DNA from: CAXTSE01 sp964246985
Lineage (GTDB): Bacteria; Actinomycetota; Actinomycetes; Actinomycetales; Microbacteriaceae
Length of the DNA stretch: 64,000 bases
Assembly (NCBI GenBank): GCA_964246985.1
Contig: CAXTSE010000015.1
Location: 1 to 64,000, forward strand
Reading direction: 5' to 3'
The translations under genes were made by a program, and so were the position numbers. Positions 1-8,039 of the stretch are shown here, piece by piece (position 1 is the stretch's first letter; the number at the start of each line of letters is the position of its first letter). The notes below the pieces were generated by a model. That model searched no databases, was not told the DNA's origin, and saw only the letters and a program-made list of their open reading frames with translations.

Positions 1-819
1 GTCGGCGCGATGCTCTCCGGCTCGCTCGCACTGCTCGCGGACGCCGGTCACATGTCGAGCGATGCCATCGGGCTTGTGGTGGCGCTGATCGCGAGCACCG
101 TGGCGGCCCGGCCGGCGACCGACCGGCACACGTTCGGCTTCCAGCGCGTGGAGGTGCTCGGCGCGCTCGTGAACGGCCTGATCCTGACTGCTGTCGCCGT
201 CTTCGTCGCGATCGAGGGCGTTCAGAGGCTGCTGCGGCCCGCCGAGGCCGAGGTGCTGGCGGTGCCGATGCTGATCGTCGCGGGCGTCGGCCTGCTCGCC
301 AACATCGCGGCGTTCCAGGTGCTGCGCGGCGGGGACCGCACGTCGCTCAACATGCGCGGCGCCCTGCTCGAGGTCTTCGGGGACCTCCTCGGATCGATCG
401 CGGCGATCGTCGCCGCCGTCGTCATCATCGCGACCGGGTTCGCGCCCGCCGATGCGATCGCCTCGCTGCTGATCGCCGCCCTCATCCTCCCGCGCGCGTT
501 CGTGCTGCTGCGGGACGTGGTGCGCGTGCTGACCGAGTCGGCGCCCCGCGACACCGATGTCGACCAGATCCGCACGCACCTCATCGAGACCCCCGGCGTC
601 GTCGCCGTCCACGACGTGCACGTCTGGGCGATCACGTCGGGCGCGCCGGTGTTCACGGCGCACGTCGAGTGCGAGCCGGCGGTCTTCGCCGAGGGGCGCA
701 CGGGCGCCATGCTCGAGCAGCTGGGGGAGTGCCTCCGCGGGCACTTCGACGTCGAGCACTCCACGTTCCAGCTGGAGCCGGCCGGGCACGCGCAGTCCGA
801 GGACCACGCCCATCGCTAG
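1..819 (+). CDS. Cation diffusion facilitator (CDF) metal efflux protein, 5' truncated by window edge
   Basis: This is a membrane antiporter of the CDF/ZitB family that exports divalent metal ions such as zinc or manganese. The frame is open from base 1, so the true start lies outside the window. The visible part has the metal-binding motif HMSSD in the second membrane helix, the loop HTFGFQRVEVLGA typical of the family, several later membrane helices, and a C-terminal cytoplasmic domain with VHDVHVW. It ends in a TAG that overlaps the next gene, a DtxR-type regulator followed by an Nramp importer, so it belongs to a metal-homeostasis operon. Substrate metal cannot be told from sequence alone. 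Confidence 0.93.
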   Translation, partial: VGAMLSGSLALLADAGHMSSDAIGLVVALIASTVAARPATDRHTFGFQRVEVLGALVNGLILTAVAVFVAIEGVQRLLRPAEAEVLAVPMLIVAGVGLLANIAAFQVLRGGDRTSLNMRGALLEVFGDLLGSIAAIVAAVVIIATGFAPADAIASLLIAALILPRAFVLLRDVVRVLTESAPRDTDVDQIRTHLIETPGVVAVHDVHVWAITSGAPVFTAHVECEPAVFAEGRTGAMLEQLGECLRGHFDVEHSTFQLEPAGHAQSEDHAHR

Positions 820-1438
820 GGTCGCGGGCCCCGATCCGCGTGCCGTCGAGGACTATCTCAAGGTCATCTACGTGCACACGGAGTGGCAGCCCGACCCCAT
901 CACGCCGTCCCAGCTGGCCGCGAGGCTCGAGCGGGTGCCGAGCACCGTCACCGAGATGGTGAAGAAGCTGTCGCTCTCCGGGCTCGTCGAGCACGCGCCT
1001 TACGGTGCCGTGCGGCTCACCGCATCCGGACGCCGCGAGGCTCTGCGCATGGTGCGGAGGCACCGCCTCGTCGAGACCCTCCTGGTCGAGCAGTACGGCT
1101 ACGGCTGGGACGAGGTGCACGACGAGGCCGAGGTGCTCGAGCACGCCCTCAGCGATCGCCTGCTGGAGGCGATCGACGCCCGGCTCGGGCATCCCGTGCG
1201 GGATCCGCACGGCGACCCCATCCCACGCGCCGACGGCTCGGTCGAGCAGCCCGACGCCGTGCTCCTGTCCACTCTGAGCAGCGGATCACGCGGCCGGGTC
1301 GCGCGCATCAGCGACCGCGAGGCGGCGGTGCTGCGCGATCTGACGGCCGCCGGTATCGCCCTCGACTCGACGATCGGCCGCGACGACGTGCCGGACGCAG
1401 TGGCCGACCAGATCTGGGTGGTCGTCCCCGGCGGGTGA
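812..1438 (+). CDS. DtxR/MntR-family metal-dependent transcriptional repressor, start codon non-canonical
   Basis: This regulator senses divalent metal (Mn or Fe) and represses metal-transport genes. The N-terminal winged helix begins at AVEDYLKVIY and continues through TPSQLAARL and STVTEMVKKL. The metal-binding and dimerisation helices follow, with HRLVETLL and HDEAEVLEHALS supplying the usual His and Glu ligands. A C-terminal FeoA/SH3-like domain is present. The start is uncertain: in this frame no ATG, GTG, TTG or CTG exists between 557 and 870, while homology begins near 840. The only near-cognate codon in the right place is ATC at 812, used here; it overlaps the stop of the CDF gene and gives 208 residues. 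GTG at 870 would remove the first helix. Confidence 0.85.
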   Translation: MARVAGPDPRAVEDYLKVIYVHTEWQPDPITPSQLAARLERVPSTVTEMVKKLSLSGLVEHAPYGAVRLTASGRREALRMVRRHRLVETLLVEQYGYGWDEVHDEAEVLEHALSDRLLEAIDARLGHPVRDPHGDPIPRADGSVEQPDAVLLSTLSSGSRGRVARISDREAAVLRDLTAAGIALDSTIGRDDVPDAVADQIWVVVPGG

Positions 1439-2673
1439 TAGATTTCGGTGTGCCGAAAAGAGCCGCGGGGGGCTTCGCGACCCTGCTGGGACCCGCGATG
1501 GTCGCGGGTGTCGCCTACCTCGACCCCGGCAACGTGGCCAGCAACGCGAGCGCCGGGGCACGCTACGGGTATCTGCTCGTCTGGGTGGTCGTGCTCGCCA
1601 ACACCATGGCGTGGCTCATCCAGTACCTGTCGGCCAAGCTCGGCGTCAGCACGGGCGAGAGCCTGCCCGGAGTGCTCGGTCGCGAGTTCCGCCGCCGTGG
1701 CAGTCGGGTCGCGTATTGGGTGCAGGCCGAGCTCGTCGCGATGGCCACCGATGTCGCGGAGGTGCTGGGCGGCGCGATCGCCCTGAACCTGCTCTTCGGC
1801 CTGCCGCTGCTGCTGGGCGGCGTCATCACCGGCACCGTGTCGATGCTCCTGCTCCTCCTGCACTCGCGCCGCGGGTCCCGCTCGTTCGAGCGCGTGATCA
1901 TCGGCCTGGTGGCCGTGATCGCCATCGGCTTCTGTGCCGGGGTCGTCGTCGCGCCGGTCGACGGGGGAGCAGCTGTGGCGGGGCTCGTGCCGCGCTTCGC
2001 GGACTCGGGATCGATACTGCTCGCGGCGTCCATCATGGGAGCGACGGTCATGCCGCATGCGATCTACGCTCACTCGGCGCTGACCCGGGACAGGTTCGGT
2101 CAGGTGCCCGACGGCCCGGAGCGCCGACGCGTCCTGCGGGCGACCCGCGTCGACGTCACGATCGCTCTGGCCATTGCGGGCACCGTCAACGTGGTGATCC
2201 TCCTGCTGGCGGCCGCCACGCTGCAGGGCGTGGACGGCACCAACACGCTCGAGGGGGCGCATGCCGCGATCGGCGACGCGCTCGGTCCGGTCGTCGCGAC
2301 CCTGTTCGCGCTCGGGCTGCTGGCATCCGGTCTCGCGTCGACGTCGGTGGGCGCCTATGCGGGTGCCGAGATCATGGCCGGACTGCTGCGGGTGCGGGTG
2401 CCGCTGCTGCTGCGGCGGCTCGTGACCCTCGTCCCTGCACTCGTGATCCTCGGAATCGGGTTCGATCCGACGCTCGCCCTCGTGCTCAGCCAGGTCGTGC
2501 TGTCGTTCGGCATCCCGTTCGCGCTCATCCCGCTGGTCCGGCTGACGACGCGGAGAGATCTGCTCGGCGAGGCCGTGAACCGCTGGTGGACCACGGCGCT
2601 CGCCGTCGTCGCGGCGATCCTCCTGATCGGACTCAACGTCACCCTGCTGGTGCTGGTCATCAGCGGCGCGTGA
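1435..2673 (+). CDS. mntH: Nramp-family divalent metal (Mn/Fe) importer MntH
   Basis: This is a proton-coupled importer of manganese and related ions in the cytoplasmic membrane. It is about 412 residues with roughly 11 hydrophobic helices. Family signatures are DPGNVAS near residue 25 (the metal-binding helix 1 motif) and MPHAIYAHSAL in helix 6. The start is taken as the GTG at 1435, which overlaps the stop of the DtxR gene in GTGA; another in-frame GTG lies at 1450. The overlap implies translational coupling, so importer, regulator and CDF exporter share one transcript. Regulation by the upstream DtxR-type protein is the natural inference. Confidence 0.92.
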   Translation: MIDFGVPKRAAGGFATLLGPAMVAGVAYLDPGNVASNASAGARYGYLLVWVVVLANTMAWLIQYLSAKLGVSTGESLPGVLGREFRRRGSRVAYWVQAELVAMATDVAEVLGGAIALNLLFGLPLLLGGVITGTVSMLLLLLHSRRGSRSFERVIIGLVAVIAIGFCAGVVVAPVDGGAAVAGLVPRFADSGSILLAASIMGATVMPHAIYAHSALTRDRFGQVPDGPERRRVLRATRVDVTIALAIAGTVNVVILLLAAATLQGVDGTNTLEGAHAAIGDALGPVVATLFALGLLASGLASTSVGAYAGAEIMAGLLRVRVPLLLRRLVTLVPALVILGIGFDPTLALVLSQVVLSFGIPFALIPLVRLTTRRDLLGEAVNRWWTTALAVVAAILLIGLNVTLLVLVISGA

Positions 2674-2692
2674 CGCCGCCGCATCCGAGGCC

Positions 2693-3457
2693 CTACTTCT
2701 TCTTGTCGCCCTCGAAGACGCTGCGGTCGAGCACGATCTCGTCCTCGGTGAGGGCGGTCGCAGTGCCCTCGCGGCCGGCCTTGCGGGCCTTGAGAGCCTG
2801 GCGGATCGCGTGGTACGCGGTCGGCAGGACGGCGATGGCGACGGCGCACAGCAGGATGACGTCGATGTACTCGGTCACGAAGTCGGCGACGGGCGGGAAG
2901 TATCCGAGCAGGTAGCCGCCGAAGGTGAGTCCGGCGCCCCAGATGAGCGCGCCGATCGCGTTGAAGAGCGAGTAGCGGCGATAGCTCATGTGGCCGACCC
3001 CGGCGGCGACCGGGGCGAACGTGCGGACGACCGGCACGAAGCGGGCCACGATGATCGCGACGGGTCCGAAGCGCTCGAAGAACCGGTTGGTGCGGATCAC
3101 GTTCTCCTTCGAGAACAGACCGCTCTCCTTGCGCTCGAAGATGCGCGGGCCGGCCTTGTGGCCGATCAGATATCCCACCTCACCGCCGAGGAAGGCCGCC
3201 AAGGCGATGGCCAGACAGACCAGATAGATCGGTATCTGGATGCCGGTCTGGCTGTCGGTCATCGTGCCGGTGAAGGTGAGGAGGCCCGTGATCACCAGCA
3301 AGGTGTCGCCCGGGAGGATGAAGCCCACCAGCAGCCCGGTCTCGCTGAAGACGATCAGGCACACGACCAGCAGCGCCCACGGACCGGCGTTGCGGATCAG
3401 CTCGCCCGGATCGAGGAACGGGATGAGGCCGGTGACGGCGGTGGGCAGCATGTGCAT
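2693..3457 (-). CDS. DedA family integral membrane protein
   Basis: DedA (SNARE-associated/VTT) proteins are membrane proteins linked to lipid carrier recycling and envelope homeostasis. This one is 254 residues, a usual length. The motif FSETGLLVGFILPGDTLL lies around residues 38-55, and the re-entrant region RFVPVVRTFAPVAAGVGHMS with its conserved arginines is present. At least four hydrophobic segments can be seen, with a charged C-terminal tail. A second in-frame ATG two codons in is an alternative start. It converges on mntH with only 19 bases between stops. The exact substrate is unknown. Confidence 0.88.
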   Translation of the reverse strand: MHMLPTAVTGLIPFLDPGELIRNAGPWALLVVCLIVFSETGLLVGFILPGDTLLVITGLLTFTGTMTDSQTGIQIPIYLVCLAIALAAFLGGEVGYLIGHKAGPRIFERKESGLFSKENVIRTNRFFERFGPVAIIVARFVPVVRTFAPVAAGVGHMSYRRYSLFNAIGALIWGAGLTFGGYLLGYFPPVADFVTEYIDVILLCAVAIAVLPTAYHAIRQALKARKAGREGTATALTEDEIVLDRSVFEGDKKK

Positions 3458-3589
3458 GGAGTGCTCCAGGTCGTCGGTCGCCTCAGCGATCGGCGGATGA
3501 TCCTGTCAGCGTACCTGGCACCGCCTCTGCGGTTGCTCGGGAAATCCCCCCAATCAGGGCGGCCTGCGTCCCTCGACTCGCGTCCTCGA

Positions 3590-5518
3590 TCAGTCGGAGG
3601 CGCGGTTGCGCCCCGAGCGCTTCGCGCGGTACATCGCCGCGTCGGCCTGCTCGAGGGCGACAGATCCGGCCGAGCCTGGCTCGATCGGGGACATGCCGCA
3701 GGACCCGGTCACCACCAGTTCGAGCTCGCCGATCCGCATCGGCTCGGCGAGCGCCGCCACGATCCGGTGGGCGATCGCCATCGCGGCCTCGGGTGTCACG
3801 TCCGAGCAGAGCATGACGAACTCGTCGCCGCCGAGCCGCACGACAGTGTCGTCGCCGCGGGCGCTCGCCTCGAGCCGGCGCGAGACCTCGACGAGCACGG
3901 CGTCCCCGACGTCGTGGCCGTGCGTGTCGTTGACCGCCTTGAATTCGTCGAGGTCGACGAAGAGCATGGCCCGCCCGGCGCTGGACGGCGCAACCTCGTC
4001 GAGCTGCTTGATGAGGTACCTGCGGTTGTGCGCCCCGGTGAGGGGATCGCGCATCGCGAGGGCCGCGAGGCGCGCATCCGAGCGTCGCACCATCGCTCCG
4101 TGCAGCTCCACGCCGAGGTCGGCGGCCTCGCGGGCGACCTCCTCCCAGGGAAGCGAAGTGCCCGAGACGCTCTCCTGCCACGAGGTGAACGACAGGCGCG
4201 GCGAGAGCGGTTCGAGGCGGTTTCCCGCTCGCTGATCGCCGAGCCAGTTGATGTGCCGCGTCACCTCGCGGCGCAGGAAGATGAGGCACTCGTCGGCGTC
4301 GGCGAACGGCACGACGAGCATCCCGGCGAAGCCCGGCGCGAGGGCCGCGAGGTCGGGTCTGTCGGCCGCGAGCGTGTTCGTGACGAGAGGCGTGCAGTCG
4401 GCGGCGTCCAGCAGCGGGCGGATGCTGTCGGCTGGGGGGACATCGCCCCCGGTCCGCACCGACTCACCGAAGCGGAGGATGACGCCATCGGCCTTGACCA
4501 GGTCGAGCACGGTGCGCTCGCCGTCGAGGAGCGCGGCGGCCAGGTCGTCCGAGGCGAAGAGGGGGGCGAGGAGAGCAGCCCGCTGCTCCAGCACCTCGAG
4601 CGAGTGGACGAGTCCGGCGATGCGCTCCATGTTGGCGAGCTGCAGCGAGACGAGATTCGCGAGCACCTCGAGTGACCGTCGGAGCAGCACGGGAAGTCTG
4701 CGCTCGGTGCGGTGGGCGCAGGTGATCATGCCGACCAGCTGGCCGTTGGCGACGAGTGAGAACGAGACGGTCGAGGCCTGACCCATGTTGCGCATGAACT
4801 GCAGGTGATGGGGCGACACCGCACGCAGCTCGGCGGCGCTCAGGTCCACCTCGGCGGCGTTCTTGTCGAGAGCGAGGAGAGGAGATCCCTGGTCCTCGGT
4901 GCTGACGATCGCGCGGGACAGCTTGGTGAGATAGAGCTGGCGAGCCTGCGCGGGGATGTCGGAGGCGGGGAACTGGAGTCCGAGGTAAGACTCCGTGTCG
5001 TCGGCTCGCGCCTCGGCGGCGACCTCTCCGTGGTCGTCCTCGAAGAACCGGTAGATCATGACGCGGTCGAAGCCGGTGATCGAGCGCAGCTCGCGTGCCG
5101 CCTCCGCACGGAGCGTGCCAGGGTCGGTGATCGTCGACAGACGCTGGATCGCGCCTACGACGGAGATCCGCGAGTACTCCAGGGCGCTGTCGACCAGCTC
5201 GAGCTCGATGATCGCGAGACCACCGCGCATATTGACGATCGCATCGAACACGGCGCCGCCGATGACGACCCGGCGCGGGTCGATGGCAGACGCGGATGTG
5301 TACGTGGCAGCGAGCTCGGGACTCAGCTCGATCAGGGGCCGTCCCAGCCATTCCGACGCGTTCTCGCTCGCCAGCGTGATGAACCCGGTGGCCGGATCGA
5401 CGCCCAGCAGACGGCCGTGCGACTGGATCCGGCCGGGTGTGCGGATCGGCTCGCGGACGCAGATCTCGAGCCGGCGCCGCTCAGCCTCGACGTCGAAGCC
5501 GGGGATGACGTCGCTCAC
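3590..5518 (-). CDS. Bacteriophytochrome-like photoreceptor with diguanylate cyclase output (PAS-GAF-PHY-GGDEF)
   Basis: This 642-residue protein matches a biliverdin-binding bacteriophytochrome fused to a GGDEF domain. Residues about 15-120 form the PAS_2 domain; Cys20 in CVREPI aligns with the biliverdin-attaching cysteine of Deinococcus BphP. Residues about 130-300 form the GAF domain with PASDIPAQAR (Asp187), SPHHLQFMRNMG (His238 aligned to the chromophore-contacting His) and His269. The PHY domain carries the tongue motif PRLSF at 440-444. The GGDEF motif at 563-567 is intact, with a product-inhibition site RGDD at 554-557. It therefore should make c-di-GMP under red/far-red control. No heme oxygenase gene is in the window. 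The GTG start overlaps the stop of the upstream small gene (GTGA), and an EAL gene lies divergently beyond it. Confidence 0.92.
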   Translation of the reverse strand: MSDVIPGFDVEAERRRLEICVREPIRTPGRIQSHGRLLGVDPATGFITLASENASEWLGRPLIELSPELAATYTSASAIDPRRVVIGGAVFDAIVNMRGGLAIIELELVDSALEYSRISVVGAIQRLSTITDPGTLRAEAARELRSITGFDRVMIYRFFEDDHGEVAAEARADDTESYLGLQFPASDIPAQARQLYLTKLSRAIVSTEDQGSPLLALDKNAAEVDLSAAELRAVSPHHLQFMRNMGQASTVSFSLVANGQLVGMITCAHRTERRLPVLLRRSLEVLANLVSLQLANMERIAGLVHSLEVLEQRAALLAPLFASDDLAAALLDGERTVLDLVKADGVILRFGESVRTGGDVPPADSIRPLLDAADCTPLVTNTLAADRPDLAALAPGFAGMLVVPFADADECLIFLRREVTRHINWLGDQRAGNRLEPLSPRLSFTSWQESVSGTSLPWEEVAREAADLGVELHGAMVRRSDARLAALAMRDPLTGAHNRRYLIKQLDEVAPSSAGRAMLFVDLDEFKAVNDTHGHDVGDAVLVEVSRRLEASARGDDTVVRLGGDEFVMLCSDVTPEAAMAIAHRIVAALAEPMRIGELELVVTGSCGMSPIEPGSAGSVALEQADAAMYRAKRSGRNRASD

Positions 5519-5817
5519 GGCGCCTGGGGCTCCGGAACCACGGTGAGTCCGCTCGCCGAGTTCGCTGTCTTGGTGAGTGCCTCGATCCAGTGCGGGTTGA
5601 GGAGCGGGGTCTTGCCGCCGAAGTAGTCGAAGCTCAGCGCGATCGACGGGCTGATCCAGATGGAGCTGCGCCCCAGTCCACTGCGCTGCGTGTCCTGGAA
5701 GGTGAACGAGAACTGCTCGCCGCGACGCAGCTTCGCCCAGATGACGACCTGGAGGTGCGCGAGGATCCGGTCGTCGATGGTCGCGACGACCTTCGAGTCG
5801 TAGGAGAGGGTCCCCAT
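5515..5817 (-). CDS. Small conserved protein, paralog 1 (often misnamed ATP-dependent DNA ligase in Microbacterium; probably DUF7882)
   Basis: A 100-residue protein of unknown function. It is clearly paralogous to the gene at 7117-7404: both start MGxLxY, share DDRxLAH, AKLRR, a central GRSxIW, a W-x-x-AL near the end and ANxAxGL. Homologs in Microbacterium are often labelled as DNA ligases, but the protein has no nucleotidyltransferase motif and is far too short. Its stop overlaps the GTG start of the phytochrome-diguanylate cyclase, so the two are translationally coupled. A role linked to c-di-GMP or light signalling is an inference from that coupling only. Confidence 0.8.
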   Translation of the reverse strand: MGTLSYDSKVVATIDDRILAHLQVVIWAKLRRGEQFSFTFQDTQRSGLGRSSIWISPSIALSFDYFGGKTPLLNPHWIEALTKTANSASGLTVVPEPQAP

Positions 5818-6009
5818 TGCAAGCCGCCTTCAGGTCATGCCGAGATCGGCGTTCTCCGAACGATACCCCGCCCCACCGGGTAATCCGTAACGCGTGCGCT
5901 CAGTGGATACTGACTGCTGGCTCGGAGTATAAGCGTGCTTCGCTCGAATAGTCGAGAGTAGAAATGCACGCTGCGAGGTGTCGACCATAGAGCAGTGATC
6001 CGGAGAGAT

Positions 6010-6771
6010 ATGAGCCTCGTAGACGAACTGAGCATCGCACTCCGCCGCGGCGAGATCTGCGCCTACTACCAGCCGCAGATCGACATGCTGTCCGGCCGCT
6101 TCGTCGCGGTCGAGGCGCTCGCCCGCTGGCGACACCCGGTGCACGGGCTGCTGTCGCCCGACATCTTCATCCCGGCCGCCCGCGAGCACCATCTGCTCGA
6201 CGAGATCGGCCTCTTCATGGTCGACGAGGCATGGCGCAACGCGCGGATGTGGCGCGACGACGGCCTGCCCGTCCAGGTCTCGGTCAACGTGTCGGCCGTC
6301 CAGTTCGGCACGGACGCGCTCGTGGAGAGGCTGCTCGCCCTGGCCGCGCGCAGCGGGCTCCCGCCCTGGACCGTGACCGTCGAGATCACCGAGTCCGAGG
6401 AGTTCCTCGATCCGGAGCAGGCCGCCGACGGGCTGCGTCGAGTGCGCGAGGCCGGCATCGGCGTCTCGATCGACGACTACGGCGTCGGGCACTCCACACG
6501 CGAGCGTCTCGACTCCCTGCCGGTGACCGAGCTCAAGATCGACATCTCGATGGTGCAGGACGAGACCGACGAGGGCTACGCCTCTCTGCTCGAGGTGGCC
6601 GAGTACGCACGGGAGCGCGACATCCGCGTCGTCGCCGAGGGTGTCGAGACCGAGGATCAGCGTCGTCGGGTCGACCTGCTGCGGTGTCAGAGGGCGCAGG
6701 GCTTCCTGTGGGCGCAGCCCATGGACGCGACAGCCATCAGCGCCCTGCTCACCGAGCAGACGCGGCGATAG
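6010..6771 (+). CDS. EAL-domain c-di-GMP phosphodiesterase, stand-alone
   Basis: This protein is essentially a bare EAL domain of 253 residues, predicted to hydrolyse c-di-GMP to pGpG in the cytoplasm. Catalytic motifs are complete: VEALARW (EAL at residues 35-37), NVSAVQF, the Glu of EITESE, DDYGVGHST for the Asp pair, the Lys of LKID, and AEGVET. It lacks any obvious sensor domain. The ATG at 6010 is preferred over an in-frame GTG at 5995 because GGAGAG lies just upstream of it. It is divergent from the operon encoding the phytochrome-type diguanylate cyclase, so synthesis and breakdown of the messenger sit side by side. Confidence 0.92.
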   Translation: MSLVDELSIALRRGEICAYYQPQIDMLSGRFVAVEALARWRHPVHGLLSPDIFIPAAREHHLLDEIGLFMVDEAWRNARMWRDDGLPVQVSVNVSAVQFGTDALVERLLALAARSGLPPWTVTVEITESEEFLDPEQAADGLRRVREAGIGVSIDDYGVGHSTRERLDSLPVTELKIDISMVQDETDEGYASLLEVAEYARERDIRVVAEGVETEDQRRRVDLLRCQRAQGFLWAQPMDATAISALLTEQTRR

Positions 6772-7026
6772 TCAGAGCTCGCCGGGCCCGACGAGAGCCT
6801 CGGCGGCGCCGGTCGACTCCGCGGAGTCTGCGCCGACCTCGATCTGAGTCCACACGACGGGCATGCCCGGCGAGAACAGGATGTCGATGCCGGGACCGCC
6901 GCGGAGGGGCGGGATGTTCACGTACCCGCCGCCGTCCTTCACCGCTCCGAGGATGGCCGACTTGAGGTCGGTCACCGGGTCCGGCAGGAAGTAGTCGCGT
7001 CCGTCGACGCTCAGGCGGTGGATCAT
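6772..7026 (-). CDS. Small hypothetical protein
   Basis: An 84-residue protein not assigned to a family. It begins MIHRLSVDGRDYFLP and has a glycine/proline-rich centre (NIPPLRGGPG) followed by a beta-like stretch and an acidic, alanine-rich tail. A good ribosome site (GAGGAG) lies a little upstream of the ATG. Its stop abuts the stop of the EAL gene, and it is divergent from the paralog 2 gene at 7117. No signal peptide or membrane helix is visible. The gene looks real from its start region and consistent codon use, but its function is unknown. Confidence 0.65.
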   Translation of the reverse strand: MIHRLSVDGRDYFLPDPVTDLKSAILGAVKDGGGYVNIPPLRGGPGIDILFSPGMPVVWTQIEVGADSAESTGAAEALVGPGEL

Positions 7027-7116
7027 GGCCACGACGGCGCTCCTCGTCCGCGGCCGGGGGCCGCTGTCTGTCGCGTCTAGGGTAACCCTCCCGGTGCCCG
7101 TAGGATGGCGCTCACT

Positions 7117-7404
7117 ATGGGTCACCTGCACTACGGCTCGCCGCCGGCGGAATTCGAGCTCGACGATCGCGCTCTCGCGCACATCGAGCTGGTGGTCCTC
7201 GCCAAGCTCCGGCGCAACGAGGCCTTCGCGTTCGCCATCGACGAGGCCGACGGCGGACGCAGCACGATCTGGGTCAACGCCGCGAGCCCGCTGCGGTTCC
7301 GGTACGAGAGTCAGGACCGTCCGGCGATCAGCCGCGCCTGGCTGGATGCGCTCATCGAATCGGCCAACACGGCCGCCGGTCTGCGGCTCGTCGACGAGCC
7401 ATAA
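7117..7404 (+). CDS. Small conserved protein, paralog 2 (probably DUF7882)
   Basis: A 95-residue cytoplasmic protein of unknown role, paralogous to 5515-5817. Shared features are the MGxLxY start, DDRALAH, AKLRRNEAF, GRSTIW, and W-L-D-A-L followed by ANTAAGL. The ATG at 7117 is preferred to the in-frame ATG at 7105 because the paralog starts at the equivalent residue and the hexamer TAGGAT at 7101-7106 lies ten bases before it, which suggests a very short or absent leader. Together with paralog 1 it brackets the c-di-GMP genes. Confidence 0.8.
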   Translation: MGHLHYGSPPAEFELDDRALAHIELVVLAKLRRNEAFAFAIDEADGGRSTIWVNAASPLRFRYESQDRPAISRAWLDALIESANTAAGLRLVDEP

Positions 7405-7467
7405 CACACGCCCCGCGCTCTCCACCAGTCCCTCGGGAAGATGCCAGGCACTGGATACGTTTCACCC

Positions 7468-7593
7468 ATGAGCGCAACCCCCCTCCACCGAGTTCACCCC
7501 TCGCGTGTGCCGCTGATCGTGGCCATCATCTCCGGTGCGGCCGCAAGCGTCATGGCTGTCCTCGCCGTGTCGCTCCAGACGATGGGCCTCTGA
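7468..7593 (+). CDS. Small single-pass membrane protein (41 aa), hypothetical
   Basis: A 41-codon reading frame starting MSATPLHRVHPSRVP, followed by one strongly hydrophobic segment of about 20 residues (LIVAIISGAAASVMAVLAV) and a short tail. It is preceded by TACGTT and exactly six bases before the ATG, the spacing seen at many genes in this window and expected for a leaderless transcript. Only three bases separate its TGA from the ATG of the next gene, implying co-translation. No family was recognised. Confidence 0.6.
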   Translation: MSATPLHRVHPSRVPLIVAIISGAAASVMAVLAVSLQTMGL

Positions 7594-7596
7594 CCC

Positions 7597-7995
7597 ATGT
7601 CGACCAGCGACGCCCGCCGCAAGCACACCGAGCCCATGCCGGCTCTGTCCCGCAGCCTCGGCAACCTGCTCATCGGCACCGCCCAGCTGCGCCAGGTGCA
7701 CCAGGACATCGAGGCCGAGATGCGTCGCGGTCCTGTGCGCCAGTCGGGGGAGTGGATGCAGCTCGCTCAGCACATGCTCGATCTCCACGACCGCATCGTC
7801 GACTCGATCGCTCACATGCACCTCACCGGCTCGTCGTCGGAGCACCCGATGATCCGCACCGCCGACGGCATCGTCATCCCCGTCGACGCCGGCTACGTCA
7901 CGGTTCTCGCCCGTCGCATGGAGCGCCACACGCGCATCGGCCGCGTGCTCGCGCTCGGCAGCTCGGCCGAGCTGCAGACCCAGGTCTCGGCATAA
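7597..7995 (+). CDS. Hypothetical protein
   Basis: A 132-residue protein with no recognised family. It is probably largely helical: the region around residues 20-80 is rich in Leu, Glu and His with little glycine, and no signal peptide or membrane segment is visible. It follows the 41-residue membrane protein after three bases and lacks its own clear ribosome site, so it probably depends on translation of that small gene. The two may form a functional pair, which is inference. Confidence 0.65.
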   Translation: MSTSDARRKHTEPMPALSRSLGNLLIGTAQLRQVHQDIEAEMRRGPVRQSGEWMQLAQHMLDLHDRIVDSIAHMHLTGSSSEHPMIRTADGIVIPVDAGYVTVLARRMERHTRIGRVLALGSSAELQTQVSA

Positions 7996-8039
7996 AGCAA
8001 CCCCTCAATCCGCTCGGTCGAGCGAGCTAGCCTGACGCT

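Noticed and set aside
883..1434. Long N-terminal extension of the Nramp frame
   Set aside because: This stretch is the regulator gene read in another frame, Arg/Ala-rich and without homology. Nramp proteins start near the GTG at 1435.
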